Assembly (NCBI GenBank): GCA_028097785.1
Contig: JAOHFB010000005.1
Span: forward strand, 1-42,471
DNA: 42,471 bases
Source: Candidatus Pelagibacter sp.
Lineage (GTDB): Bacteria > Pseudomonadota > Alphaproteobacteria > Pelagibacterales > Pelagibacteraceae
Direction: 5' to 3'
Part shown: one piece after another, positions 1-8,753 of the stretch
How the letters are laid out: each line of letters starts with the position of its first letter
Numbering within the stretch: position 1 is the stretch's first letter
Translations under genes and position numbers: made by a program
Notes under the pieces: model-generated
Databases searched by the model: none
Told to the model about the DNA's origin: nothing
What the model saw: only the letters and a program-made list of their open reading frames with translations

Positions 1-153
1 GAAAATAATATTGCTGGAAAGGTATAAAAAATAGTTTTTTCTTTGAGTGAATTGAATATCATTGAATAAAGAATTTTAATGGTAAATTAAATATAATATT
101 TATATTAATCAATATCAGATTTCATAGTTTTAATCATATAAAATTCAATGTAA

Positions 154-159
154 TATAAT
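154..159 (+). promoter_or_regulatory. Candidate -10 box upstream of the WecA-like gene
   Basis: A perfect TATAAT lies 32 bases before the ATG at 192. At a 17-base spacing the -35 position reads TAATCA, a poor match to TTGACA. Such hexamers are common by chance in DNA this AT-rich. The first 191 bases hold no other recognisable feature: short open frames run in from the left edge and stop at 27 or 34, too short to identify an upstream gene. Confidence 0.25.
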
Positions 160-191
160 TTTAAATTAAATATTAAGACCATAATTATCAT

Positions 192-1181
192 ATGAGCAAC
201 GCATTAATAATCTACTCACTATTGAGTTTTTTATTTTTATTTATATGTGCAAAATTATCATACAAATTAAACTTAGTTGATTTTCCAAATAAACGAAAAA
301 TTCACTCTAAACCAACCGCCTATACAGGTGGAATTGCAATTTCTTCTGCTTTTGTTTTATCTATTTTAATATTAGAGATTTCAGATAATTATTTAAATTT
401 AATATTATCAATGGCTTTTTTGATATCTATAGTTGGGCTAATTGATGATAAATTTTCTTTAAATGTGGGTGGTAAATTAAGTTTACAAATCATACCAATT
501 TTTTATTTAGTTTTTTTTGAAAATTTTTTTTTAAAAGATTTAGGAGACTACAATTATTTTAAACTAGAATTGGGAGCTTTTGTAATGCCATTTTCTTTAA
601 TCTGCGTGTTGTTTTTAATTAATGCATTTAATTATTTTGATGGATTAGACGGAACCTTGAGTTTTACATCAATTTCTGTGCTAGCTATTTTATACTTTTT
701 AGCTCCTAATCAAAATTTTCAATTATTTTTAATAATAATATTTATACCATTGGGTATTTTTTTATGTTTTAACTTTAATGTTTTTAAATTTCCCAAAATG
801 TTTTTAGGAGATAGTGGTAGCTTGTTAATTGGTTTTGTAATATCTTTTATCTTAATTTACTTAGCTAATAGAAATTTTATTCACCCAATCGTACTAGCGT
901 GGTCTATAGTAATTTTTGTTTATGAATTTTTATCTATCAATATTATTCGAATAAAAAATAACAAAAATCCTTTTAAAGCAGGGCAGGATCATTTACATCA
1001 TATATTATTTAAAAAAACTAAATCTATATTTCTAACTAATTTCTTTATTTCGATCACAAACATTATTTTATTTATTGGTGGTTACTCTTGCTTTTTATTA
1101 ATTAGTCCTTATTCTTCATTGTTGTTGTTTGTAGTTTTATTTATATTTTTTGTAATTTTAAGAGAAAAAATTTCAAAATAG
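192..1181 (+). CDS. wecA: WecA/MraY-family polyprenyl-phosphate glycosyl-1-phosphate transferase
   Basis: Integral membrane enzyme expected to start glycan assembly by moving a HexNAc-1-phosphate from a UDP-sugar to undecaprenyl phosphate on the inner face of the cytoplasmic membrane. At 329 residues it is close to WecA/WbpL size and strongly hydrophobic, with about ten membrane segments. Family motifs are in order: the NKRKIHSKPTAYTGG loop (about 33-47), the Asp pair in GLIDDK (85-86), NAFNYFDGLDG (144-154), FLGDSG (204-209) and the DHLHH His motif (266-270). It stands alone on the + strand and converges on the next gene with a 16-base gap. The donor sugar (GlcNAc, QuiNAc, FucNAc) cannot be read from the sequence; the family assignment is secure. 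Confidence 0.92.
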   Translation: MSNALIIYSLLSFLFLFICAKLSYKLNLVDFPNKRKIHSKPTAYTGGIAISSAFVLSILILEISDNYLNLILSMAFLISIVGLIDDKFSLNVGGKLSLQIIPIFYLVFFENFFLKDLGDYNYFKLELGAFVMPFSLICVLFLINAFNYFDGLDGTLSFTSISVLAILYFLAPNQNFQLFLIIIFIPLGIFLCFNFNVFKFPKMFLGDSGSLLIGFVISFILIYLANRNFIHPIVLAWSIVIFVYEFLSINIIRIKNNKNPFKAGQDHLHHILFKKTKSIFLTNFFISITNIILFIGGYSCFLLISPYSSLLLFVVLFIFFVILREKISK

Positions 1182-1197
1182 TTAAAAAAAGTTAATT

Positions 1198-2352
1198 TTA
1201 GTTTTTTTTTAAACCAAGACTTAATATTTCATTATAAATATTCATATGATTTTGAACAATTTTTTCAATTGGAAATTCTTTTTCTGCATATTTTCTTCCC
1301 TCTTTACCCATTGCTATTCGTTCTTGAGGATGTTCAATTAACCATCTTATTGCTTCAGTTAATTTCTGAAAATCTTTTACTGGAACAAGCAAGCCTGTTT
1401 TATTTGGAATAATAGCCTCTCTGCAACCAGGAACATCTGTTGTTACAATTGATCTACTTGCTGCTGCAGCCTCAATAAGTGATTTGGGCAATCCTTCACG
1501 ATATGATGGCAAACATATAATATGAGAATTTGCATACAATTTTGGAATATCTTTTTGATAACCTAAAATTTCAACGCAACCTTCCTCCTTTAATGTTTTC
1601 AAATCACTATTATTTAATCCTGCTGGATTATTTGAATCTAAGCTTCCTGCTAGCCAAAAGCGAACTTGAAAATTTTGTTTCTTAAGAAGCCTTGCTGCAG
1701 AGACAAATTCATAAACACCTTTATCTTTTAATAAACGAGCAGCAAAACATACAATTGGTGTTCCCTTAGGTTCTTCAAAATTTGAAAATTTTTTCAAATC
1801 TATACCAGAACCCCTCAATAATTTAGTCTTGGACACATTTAAAACACCCCAGTTAACTAATTCTTTCAAATCATCTTCATTTTGAACAATAACTATTTGG
1901 TTCTTGTGATTAAAAGCTAATTTATAAATAGGGTAAAGTAACAAAAGTAAAAATTTAACTTTCAAATTTTTGCTAATGAATAAGGTCCCTAGTCCAGAAA
2001 CTGCAGATACAACACCTGGTATATTTGTTAAACGACAAATAACTCCTCCGTAGAGATAGGGCTTAATTGTAATCAAATGTACAATATCAGGTTTTTCTTT
2101 TTTGAAAAAATTCCAAATATAAAAAAAAGTTATTAAATTTTTTAAAGGGTTAATGCTACCACGATACATGGGAATGAAATTGATCTTAAACCCTTTTTTC
2201 TCCAATAACTTAGGATCAGTATTTCCTTGCTCGCCATATCCAATAACTACCTCAAAGCCTTCAGTTAACGCAGCTTCTGCAATTGGTAATCGATGTGAAA
2301 TAAAAAAACTTAAATCATTTACAAGAATTAATAGTTTTTTATTTTTTTTCAT
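1198..2352 (-). CDS. GT4-family glycosyltransferase (GT-B fold)
   Basis: Cytoplasmic or membrane-associated transferase that probably adds one sugar to the lipid-linked repeat unit. The 384 residues show a two-lobed GT-B plan. The N-terminal acceptor lobe carries an ISHR motif near residues 18-21. The C-terminal donor lobe carries RLLKDKG near 208-214, EILGY, and the family E-x7-E element in REGLPKSLIEAA. The overall look is that of PglA/WbpY-like lipid-glycan transferases. It is the last gene of the left minus-strand block, 59 bases downstream of asnB. No good Shine-Dalgarno precedes the ATG, as for most genes here. Donor and acceptor are unknown. Confidence 0.88.
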   Translation of the reverse strand: MKKNKKLLILVNDLSFFISHRLPIAEAALTEGFEVVIGYGEQGNTDPKLLEKKGFKINFIPMYRGSINPLKNLITFFYIWNFFKKEKPDIVHLITIKPYLYGGVICRLTNIPGVVSAVSGLGTLFISKNLKVKFLLLLLYPIYKLAFNHKNQIVIVQNEDDLKELVNWGVLNVSKTKLLRGSGIDLKKFSNFEEPKGTPIVCFAARLLKDKGVYEFVSAARLLKKQNFQVRFWLAGSLDSNNPAGLNNSDLKTLKEEGCVEILGYQKDIPKLYANSHIICLPSYREGLPKSLIEAAAASRSIVTTDVPGCREAIIPNKTGLLVPVKDFQKLTEAIRWLIEHPQERIAMGKEGRKYAEKEFPIEKIVQNHMNIYNEILSLGLKKN

Positions 2353-2411
2353 AAATTGAGGATCACTATATAATTAAAAAATAAATTACCTCATAAATAA
2401 TATGCTGTTAA

Positions 2412-4367
2412 TCAGTTGTTTTCTTCTATCCATGCTTGAAACATCAAAACATTCCATAATAAATATTGCCAATTTTGTTTACCAGAAAGATGTTCTTCCC
2501 ACTTATCTCTAATTAATTTTGCATTAAAATAATTTTCTTGGATTAATCTTTTTTCACTTAATAAACTTTCTGCCCAATCTTTAAGTGACCCTCGCAACCA
2601 AGCGTCTAAAGGAATTCCAAAACCCATCTTGGGTCTTTCTATTAAATTACTTGGAACATATTGACTAAGAATTTTTTTTAAAATCCACTTTCCTTGACCT
2701 TTTCTAAATTTTAGATCGTGAGGAATTTTCCAAACATATTCAATTAGTTTATGATCAAGAAATGGAGCTCTTGTTTCAAGTGAGGATGCCATAGAAGCTC
2801 TGTCAATTTTAACTAAAATGTCATCTGGCAAATAAGTTAAAGCATCTAAAACCATCATTTGCTGTTGCGCATTTAGCATATCGAGTTTTGGTTTGAATTG
2901 AGTGAGTAAAGTTCCTGGCTCCTTACTACCTATTACAACCTCGGTTGGATTTTGCCAATGCGAACGAAGCATATAATAAAGATCATGCAATGTTTTAGCT
3001 TCCAATGCGTATCCAAATTTATGAATTTTATCGCCAAAATTGCTATAATTATTTAAGCCAGGCAAAAGCTTTGATATTTTATTCCATCCTTGTGGTGATA
3101 TTGAATGAAGTCCAGATGAAAAGATTTTTCGAAAAGACAATGGTGTTAAACGAAATATATTTGAGAATTTTTTACTAATTACATGTCGATTATAACCACA
3201 AAATAATTCATCTCCTCCATCACCGGAAAGAGCAACTTTTACTTGCTGCTTTGCAAGTTGTGAGACTAAAAAAGTTGGGATTTGTGATGAATCTGAAAAT
3301 GGCTCATCATATATGGATGGGATTTTTGGTATCACTTCCATAGCTTTTTTTGGAGAAATATAAAGCTCTGTATGATTAGTGCCAAGATGTTTTGCTATTC
3401 TTTTTGCATATTTTGCTTCATCATAATCTCCTTCATCAAAACCTATTGTGAAAGTTTTAATAGGTTTATTAGATTGTAACTGCATAAGAGCAGCTATAGT
3501 TGTTGAGTCTATTCCACCAGAAAGAAATACTCCTAACGGTACATCAGATACCATTTGTTTTTTTACTGATAACCGTAAGTTTTTATCGAGATCTTTTTGG
3601 ACATCTTTTTCACTAAGTGAAAACTGCTTGTCACATCCTTTAATTGCTGTTTCAGCTAAAGACCAATAAATTTTAGAACTTGGTAATAAACTATTTTTTA
3701 AGTCATTTTGACTTAATTGTAAAAAATGTCCAGGTAACAATTTATAGATATTTCTATAAATGGAGTAAGGCGCTGGTATACAGTTATGGCGTAATTGAAG
3801 TGCAATAGCATCTCTGCTAATCTCTTTATTAAATTCAGGGTGAACTTTGAGTGATTTCAATTCTGAACTAAATAAAAAGACTTTATTATCACCTCTACCC
3901 TGCCACCCAAAATATAATGGTTTTTCTCCTATGCGATCTCTTGCCAATGTCAGACTACGATTTTTTTGGTCCCAAAGCCCAAAAGCAAACATTCCATCAA
4001 TTTTTTGTAACGTAATTTCAATTCCCCAAAAATCTATTGCTTCTAGCAATACTTCAGTATCAGAGTTTCCACTCCATTTTATATGGGAATTATTTTTTTC
4101 AAGCTCTTTTCTAATTTCTAAATAATTATAAATTTCACCATTATATGTTAATATAAATCTTTCTGAACTAGATCGCATTGGTTGATTTCCAGCTACAGAT
4201 AAATCTATAATGGATAATCTTTGGTGACCAAAAACAATACCTGAATTTTTATCAAGCCAAGTACCATTGGTATTTGGGCCTCGATGAGAAATAGCCGAAT
4301 TCATTTTTACAATTATGTTATTAAATGTTGATGAGGATTTTGAATAAAATCCGTTAATTCCACACAT
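2412..4367 (-). CDS. asnB: Asparagine synthase-like glutamine amidotransferase
   Basis: Two-domain AsnB protein of 651 residues. An N-terminal class II glutaminase domain has the exposed nucleophile Cys2 (MCGINGF) and YNGEIYN at 75-81. A C-terminal ATP-dependent synthetase domain has the PP-loop SGGIDS at 283-288. In glycan clusters such proteins usually transfer glutamine-derived ammonia to a carboxyl group, often the uronic acid of a repeat unit, rather than making free asparagine. That fits the uronate dehydrogenase two genes upstream. It starts 2 bases after the preceding methyltransferase stop, so translation is probably coupled. A second AsnB paralogue lies at 25789-27615. True asparagine synthase activity is not excluded. 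Confidence 0.9.
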   Translation of the reverse strand: MCGINGFYSKSSSTFNNIIVKMNSAISHRGPNTNGTWLDKNSGIVFGHQRLSIIDLSVAGNQPMRSSSERFILTYNGEIYNYLEIRKELEKNNSHIKWSGNSDTEVLLEAIDFWGIEITLQKIDGMFAFGLWDQKNRSLTLARDRIGEKPLYFGWQGRGDNKVFLFSSELKSLKVHPEFNKEISRDAIALQLRHNCIPAPYSIYRNIYKLLPGHFLQLSQNDLKNSLLPSSKIYWSLAETAIKGCDKQFSLSEKDVQKDLDKNLRLSVKKQMVSDVPLGVFLSGGIDSTTIAALMQLQSNKPIKTFTIGFDEGDYDEAKYAKRIAKHLGTNHTELYISPKKAMEVIPKIPSIYDEPFSDSSQIPTFLVSQLAKQQVKVALSGDGGDELFCGYNRHVISKKFSNIFRLTPLSFRKIFSSGLHSISPQGWNKISKLLPGLNNYSNFGDKIHKFGYALEAKTLHDLYYMLRSHWQNPTEVVIGSKEPGTLLTQFKPKLDMLNAQQQMMVLDALTYLPDDILVKIDRASMASSLETRAPFLDHKLIEYVWKIPHDLKFRKGQGKWILKKILSQYVPSNLIERPKMGFGIPLDAWLRGSLKDWAESLLSEKRLIQENYFNAKLIRDKWEEHLSGKQNWQYLLWNVLMFQAWIEENN

Positions 4368-4369
4368 TT

Positions 4370-5197
4370 TTATTTCTTTTTAAACCCAATTGCTGTCCAA
4401 TAAGGAGCACTTTTTTTGAATTTAATTTTCTCAAGCCCAGATTCTTTCATCATTTTGTGTATTTCTTTTTTTGTAAAGCGTTTTTCAAGTGGCGTTCCAA
4501 ATCTGTCTCTCGAGTCTGTACGCATCACATAAAAACTTTTAGTACGGTAAAAATACAAAGGAAAATTTTTAAGATTCAATCCAAGACTCTCAGCAAATAA
4601 TAAAAATTTTGCAATAGGATAATAAATAAAAAGTGCAATCATATCACAAATCAAAAACTTTAAAAATTTTGGCAATCTATGAATAAAAGATCGTATATAA
4701 TCTGATACAAGCCATAAAAACCTAAACCAAGCAGGACGGTTATCAAAAAAATAATATATATAAAGTAAAAATGGTGCTCCAGGTTTTAATAGTTTTACAC
4801 AAGAATTTATAGCTAAATTCGTTTTTGGAACATGATGTAAAACTCCTAATGAATATCCAAAATCTTGGCTATTTTTTTTAAGATTATTTTTATCCAAAGA
4901 TTTTTTATAATACTTAATGTTTTTAAATTTTTTAAGATTTTTTTGAGCTACTTTAATTGCATCAGATGGGTCGATACAATTCAATAAACCCACGTTTGGG
5001 GCTACAAATTTAGCCCATCTACCACTTCCACAACCCATATCAAATCCTTCTGATGATTTTGATAATTTTTTAAAAGGAAATATTGAAAAATAATTTTTAA
5101 AAATCTTATAAGCTTCTTGATTTTCCATTCCAGTTTGATCAAAATGTGACCACTCATCACCAAAACTTTGCACTGTTTTTTTATCTAAATTTTTCAT
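4370..5197 (-). CDS. Class I SAM-dependent methyltransferase
   Basis: A 275-residue protein with the Rossmann SAM-binding motif I FDMGCGSGRWA at 52-62, an acidic motif II near CIDPSD, and the motif IV-like GVLHHVPKTN, as in Methyltransf_11/25 proteins. A hydrophobic patch around residues 150-200 (FRFLWLVSDYIRSF and a second stretch near MIALFIYYPIAKF) suggests membrane association. It lies between the uronate dehydrogenase (11-base gap) and asnB (2-base gap), so it probably methylates a sugar hydroxyl, amine or carboxylate of the same repeat unit. The exact acceptor is unknown. Confidence 0.85.
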   Translation of the reverse strand: MKNLDKKTVQSFGDEWSHFDQTGMENQEAYKIFKNYFSIFPFKKLSKSSEGFDMGCGSGRWAKFVAPNVGLLNCIDPSDAIKVAQKNLKKFKNIKYYKKSLDKNNLKKNSQDFGYSLGVLHHVPKTNLAINSCVKLLKPGAPFLLYIYYFFDNRPAWFRFLWLVSDYIRSFIHRLPKFLKFLICDMIALFIYYPIAKFLLFAESLGLNLKNFPLYFYRTKSFYVMRTDSRDRFGTPLEKRFTKKEIHKMMKESGLEKIKFKKSAPYWTAIGFKKK

Positions 5198-5208
5198 TAA
5201 TAAAAGTT

Positions 5209-6489
5209 TTATAATTTTAAGTCTACTTTATTAGAGTTAAATAAATTTTTTAAATCAAAAATCACAGAATTTTTTTTACACAAATTCTTTATATTAGTTA
5301 AACCTATTTTTTTATACTCATTATGTGCAACAGCAATCAAAACTACATCATAAGCCTTTTGTTTAATTTTTGATTTTGGATAATTACCATATGTTTTTTT
5401 TATTTCTTCTTTATCCGCCCAAGGGTCGTGTAAGTCTAAAGTGCACTTTAATTTTTTTAATTTGTTAATAACATTTTGCACACCAGAATTACGAATATCA
5501 GGACAATTTTCTTTAAACGTCAAACCCATTATTAAAATTTTAGATTTTTTTACTTGAATATTTTTTATTTTCATTTTCTTAATTAGTTTTGAGACTACGT
5601 AGTTTCCCATATTATCATTTAGCTCTCTCCCTGCTAAAATAATCTTTGGATCGTAACCAATATTTTTTGCTTTATATGTGAGATAATAAGGATCAACACC
5701 AATACAGTGACCTCCTACTAGACCTGGTCTGAATGGTAAAAAATTCCATTTACTGCCTGCAGCACTTAATACGGCCTGTGTATCGATATCCATTTTACCA
5801 AACAATATTGATAATTCATTTATTAAAGCAATATTTAAATCACGTTGCGTATTTTCAATAACTTTTGCAGCCTCAGCAATTTTAATACTAGGAGCTTTGT
5901 GAGTACCTGCGATAATTATATCTGCATACAAATCATCTATAATATTTGCAATCTTTTGTGTTGACCCTGAAGTAACTTTTTTAATTTTTGAAATAGTATA
6001 TTTTTTGTCCCCAGGATTTATACGTTCTGGACTATACCCACAAAAAAAATCTTTGTTAAATTTTAATTGTGAATATTTTTCTAAGGCAGGAACACACACC
6101 TCTTCAACACACCCAGGGTACACTGTTGACTCATAAATAATTAAATCTCCTAAATTAATAATTTCTCCAATTAGCTTAGATGCGTTTAAAAGAGGTCTCA
6201 AATCTGGTTTTTTTGATTTATTTATAGGTGTTGGGACAGTAATAATGTAGCAATTGGAAGATTTAAGATCTTTTTTATTATGTGTAAAATCTATTCGATT
6301 TGATTTTTTTAAATCTTTTTTGCTAAATTCAAAATTTTTATCTTTTCCATAGTTAAGTTCTTTAATTCTTTGTTTATTATTATCATAACCAACTAATTTT
6401 CTTTTTTTTGCAAATTCTAATGCAAGAGGCAAACCCACATAACCTAAACCAATTACTGCCAATTTGAGATCTTTGTGACTTTTAATCAT
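5209..6489 (-). CDS. tviB: UDP-N-acetylhexosamine 6-dehydrogenase (WbpO/TviB type)
   Basis: NAD-dependent four-electron oxidation of a UDP-sugar C6 alcohol to a uronic acid. The 426 residues are the family length. An N-terminal Rossmann fold has [10 protein letters not shown] (14-23). The central part has PTPIN and ESTVYPG, and the catalytic Cys262 sits in [13 protein letters not shown], the form typical of the TviB/WbpO/VipA branch rather than UDP-glucose dehydrogenase. It overlaps the upstream epimerase by 4 bases (ATGA), so the two are co-translated. Together they would give a UDP-uronic acid and its C4 epimer. UDP-GlcNAc versus UDP-GalNAc as substrate cannot be decided here. Confidence 0.9.
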   Translation of the reverse strand: MIKSHKDLKLAVIGLGYVGLPLALEFAKKRKLVGYDNNKQRIKELNYGKDKNFEFSKKDLKKSNRIDFTHNKKDLKSSNCYIITVPTPINKSKKPDLRPLLNASKLIGEIINLGDLIIYESTVYPGCVEEVCVPALEKYSQLKFNKDFFCGYSPERINPGDKKYTISKIKKVTSGSTQKIANIIDDLYADIIIAGTHKAPSIKIAEAAKVIENTQRDLNIALINELSILFGKMDIDTQAVLSAAGSKWNFLPFRPGLVGGHCIGVDPYYLTYKAKNIGYDPKIILAGRELNDNMGNYVVSKLIKKMKIKNIQVKKSKILIMGLTFKENCPDIRNSGVQNVINKLKKLKCTLDLHDPWADKEEIKKTYGNYPKSKIKQKAYDVVLIAVAHNEYKKIGLTNIKNLCKKNSVIFDLKNLFNSNKVDLKL

Positions 6490-7493
6490 ATTTGATAATA
6501 ATCTTTATACCATTCAACAAATTTAGTTACACCCTCAGTAACTGATGTAGTGGGTTTATAATTAAATTTTTTCTCAAGATTATCTACATTTGCACACGTG
6601 TCTGGTACATCTCCTGGCTGCAATGGTAAAAAATTTATCTTTGCTTTTTTTCCTAAAGTTTTTTCAAGAACAGTTATATAATCCATAAGATTTACAGATT
6701 TATTATTACCTATATTATAAATGCACCATGGTGCTTTACTAGTAGCTGGATCTGGATTATCACTATTCCAATTAACATTACTAGTTGCTGGACTATCAAT
6801 CGTTTTTATAATACCTTCCACAATATCCTCAATATATGTAAAATCTCTAGTGTGGTTACCATGATTGAATACATCAATTGATTTTCCAACCAAAATATTT
6901 TCTGTAAATTTAAACAAAGCCATATCAGGTCTTCCCCAGGGTCCATAAACTGTAAAAAATCTTAGACCAGTAGTTGGTAGTTTGTAAAGATAACTGTACG
7001 AGTGTGCCATAAGTTCATTGGATTTTTTTGAGGCTGCATAAACAGACAATTGATGATTGACGCTATCATGCTCTGAAAAAGGAATTTTAGTATTAGCTCC
7101 ATAAACACTTGATGTGCTAGCATATACTAAATGGTCTACATTGTTATAACGACAGTTTTCTAAAATATTTGCAAATCCAACAATATTACTATTAACGTAA
7201 GCAAGTGGATTTTCCATAGAATAACGAACACCTGCTTGAGCTGCCAAGTTAACTACTTTTTTGATTTTACTTTCTTTAAAAACTTTATCTAAATTTTGCC
7301 GATCACTAAGATCTACTTTAAAATGCTTATAGTTTGTATATTCAGCCAATCTTTTAATTCTTGCATCTTTAATCCTAGGATCATAATAATCATTATGATT
7401 ATCAATACCCAAAATATTATCTCCTCTTTTTAATAATTTTTCACATAAAGCATGGCCTATAAAGCCTGCTGATCCAGTAACAATTGTTGTCAT
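6486..7493 (-). CDS. NAD-dependent UDP-uronate/UDP-sugar 4-epimerase (LspL/CapI-like SDR)
   Basis: Extended short-chain dehydrogenase of 335 residues. It has the nucleotide-binding GSAGFIG (7-13), the active-site pair Tyr152 and Lys156 (YAASK) and an upstream STSS serine stretch. The segments [13 protein letters not shown] (33-45) and [18 protein letters not shown] (83-100) are hallmarks of the UDP-glucuronate 4-epimerase group, which interconverts gluco and galacto uronic acids. Its stop overlaps the start of the dehydrogenase gene by 4 bases, supporting one pathway. A WbpP-type HexNAc epimerase is the main alternative. Confidence 0.87.
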   Translation of the reverse strand: MTTIVTGSAGFIGHALCEKLLKRGDNILGIDNHNDYYDPRIKDARIKRLAEYTNYKHFKVDLSDRQNLDKVFKESKIKKVVNLAAQAGVRYSMENPLAYVNSNIVGFANILENCRYNNVDHLVYASTSSVYGANTKIPFSEHDSVNHQLSVYAASKKSNELMAHSYSYLYKLPTTGLRFFTVYGPWGRPDMALFKFTENILVGKSIDVFNHGNHTRDFTYIEDIVEGIIKTIDSPATSNVNWNSDNPDPATSKAPWCIYNIGNNKSVNLMDYITVLEKTLGKKAKINFLPLQPGDVPDTCANVDNLEKKFNYKPTTSVTEGVTKFVEWYKDYYQI

Positions 7494-7504
7494 TTATTTA
7501 TCAA

Positions 7505-7510
7505 ATTATA
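7505..7510 (-). promoter_or_regulatory. Candidate -10 box for the epimerase-dehydrogenase operon
   Basis: Read on the minus strand, a perfect TATAAT ends 11 bases before the epimerase ATG, with TTGCAG 18 bases upstream of it as a weak -35. The 108-base gap (7494-7601) after the Wzy-like gene is one of the larger ones in this block, so an internal promoter is plausible. It would leave a very short leader. Chance occurrence is likely enough that this is only a candidate. Confidence 0.25.
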
Positions 7511-7601
7511 TATCTATTTACTTTAAAACTGCAAAAATTGAATTCCATATTAAATTAAAAAAAAATTATTAGAGTAAGTTTTATATATTGTTTTTATTAT
7601 T

Positions 7602-8747
7602 TCAATCTTTTTGAGAATTAATACTTCTTAGTTTAGATTTAAATTGAAACCTATAAGCTTTAACCTTATATAATTCATAAGTTAAACCAATTACATACAA
7701 TACAATAAAAGGATACCTATATCTTGCAGCAGTACCTACGTTGAAAATCACGATCCCATATATTGCAAACACAAATAAAATATAAGAGAGCCATTTAATA
7801 GTTATCATTTTACTTTGTGTAAAAGATTTTTTTGTAAAAATTATTAATAAAAATGTAATAATCAGATTTTCAAAAGATTGTACTAATTGTAAATTATTAG
7901 CAGCTTCCCAGGGAAATGGTTTAAACAAATAATAAAATGAACCAATAGCTCCTTGAGCTAAAAATTGATATAGTCCATCTACAGGCTTATAATATGCTGC
8001 TTCTCCACTATTTTCCCTGTAAAAATGATTTCTATATTTATCTAGTAATGTCAAAGTCTCTTCATAAAATAGCATGAAAACCAAAATCAAAATTATAAAT
8101 ATTGTATATCTAAATAGATTATTAAATTTATTTTTATCGAAAATTATAAAAAATAAAAATAGAGACAACATAAAGAAAAGATTTTGGAATTTTAGCAACA
8201 ATAAAGGGCTTACAAATATAAAAAATTTTAAATATTTCTTATCAATTAAAAATACTACACTTACTATCATAATAATAAGTATCAACGGATCTCTTAAGCT
8301 TAACGATGTATAAAAAACTAAACTTGGATAAAAAAGTAAAATTAGTAAAGGTAACCCTTTTAGAAATCTTTTGCTGTATAGCCATAAAAAAACAAATATA
8401 AATAAAAACCAATTAAAAAAACCAACACTTTTAATAGTTTCTACATATGGAAGTGGAAGAAATGATAGAACTGATGAAGTGATATAAAATTTAATAAATT
8501 TATTTTCAATTAATTCTTCAAAACTATACATAAAATTTAATGCCCTAGTATTCTCCATTGCTCGAAAGTAATGCCATTGATCAGGGAATAAGGCATTAGG
8601 AAATAAAACATCATTCATTAGAAAGGGCATGGATGAATAAATAGATAATACTAAACCTATCCAAATAGGTATCATCCTCATCTTACATGCTACAATTATA
8701 AAAATTAAGCAAATAAGAAAATTAGCTATATCAAAAATAAACATCAC
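7602..8747 (-). CDS. Polytopic membrane protein, candidate O-antigen polymerase (Wzy-like)
   Basis: The 381 residues are almost entirely hydrophobic, with about ten predicted membrane spans. One larger polar loop around 235-285 (DKYRNHFYRENSGEAAYYK) is rich in Arg and aromatic residues, like the periplasmic loops of Wzy polymerases. There is no recognisable sequence motif, which is normal for Wzy. Its place next to Wzx and glycosyltransferases is the main argument; an EpsG-like or other membrane protein is possible. The longest reading starts with GTG at 8747, followed immediately by ATG at 8744; the latter is equally good. The start lies 6-9 bases after the preceding gene, so the two are coupled. 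Confidence 0.7.
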   Translation of the reverse strand: MMFIFDIANFLICLIFIIVACKMRMIPIWIGLVLSIYSSMPFLMNDVLFPNALFPDQWHYFRAMENTRALNFMYSFEELIENKFIKFYITSSVLSFLPLPYVETIKSVGFFNWFLFIFVFLWLYSKRFLKGLPLLILLFYPSLVFYTSLSLRDPLILIIMIVSVVFLIDKKYLKFFIFVSPLLLLKFQNLFFMLSLFLFFIIFDKNKFNNLFRYTIFIILILVFMLFYEETLTLLDKYRNHFYRENSGEAAYYKPVDGLYQFLAQGAIGSFYYLFKPFPWEAANNLQLVQSFENLIITFLLIIFTKKSFTQSKMITIKWLSYILFVFAIYGIVIFNVGTAARYRYPFIVLYVIGLTYELYKVKAYRFQFKSKLRSINSQKD

Positions 8748-8753
8748 AATTAA

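Noticed and set aside
1182..1210. A-run and T-run between the convergent first two genes as a bidirectional terminator
   Set aside because: The stem would be A-T pairs only, with no stable core; such runs occur throughout this DNA.
3448..4125. Open frames antisense to asnB
   Set aside because: They lie wholly inside a strongly supported gene, show no protein-like motifs, and such shadows recur opposite other genes here.
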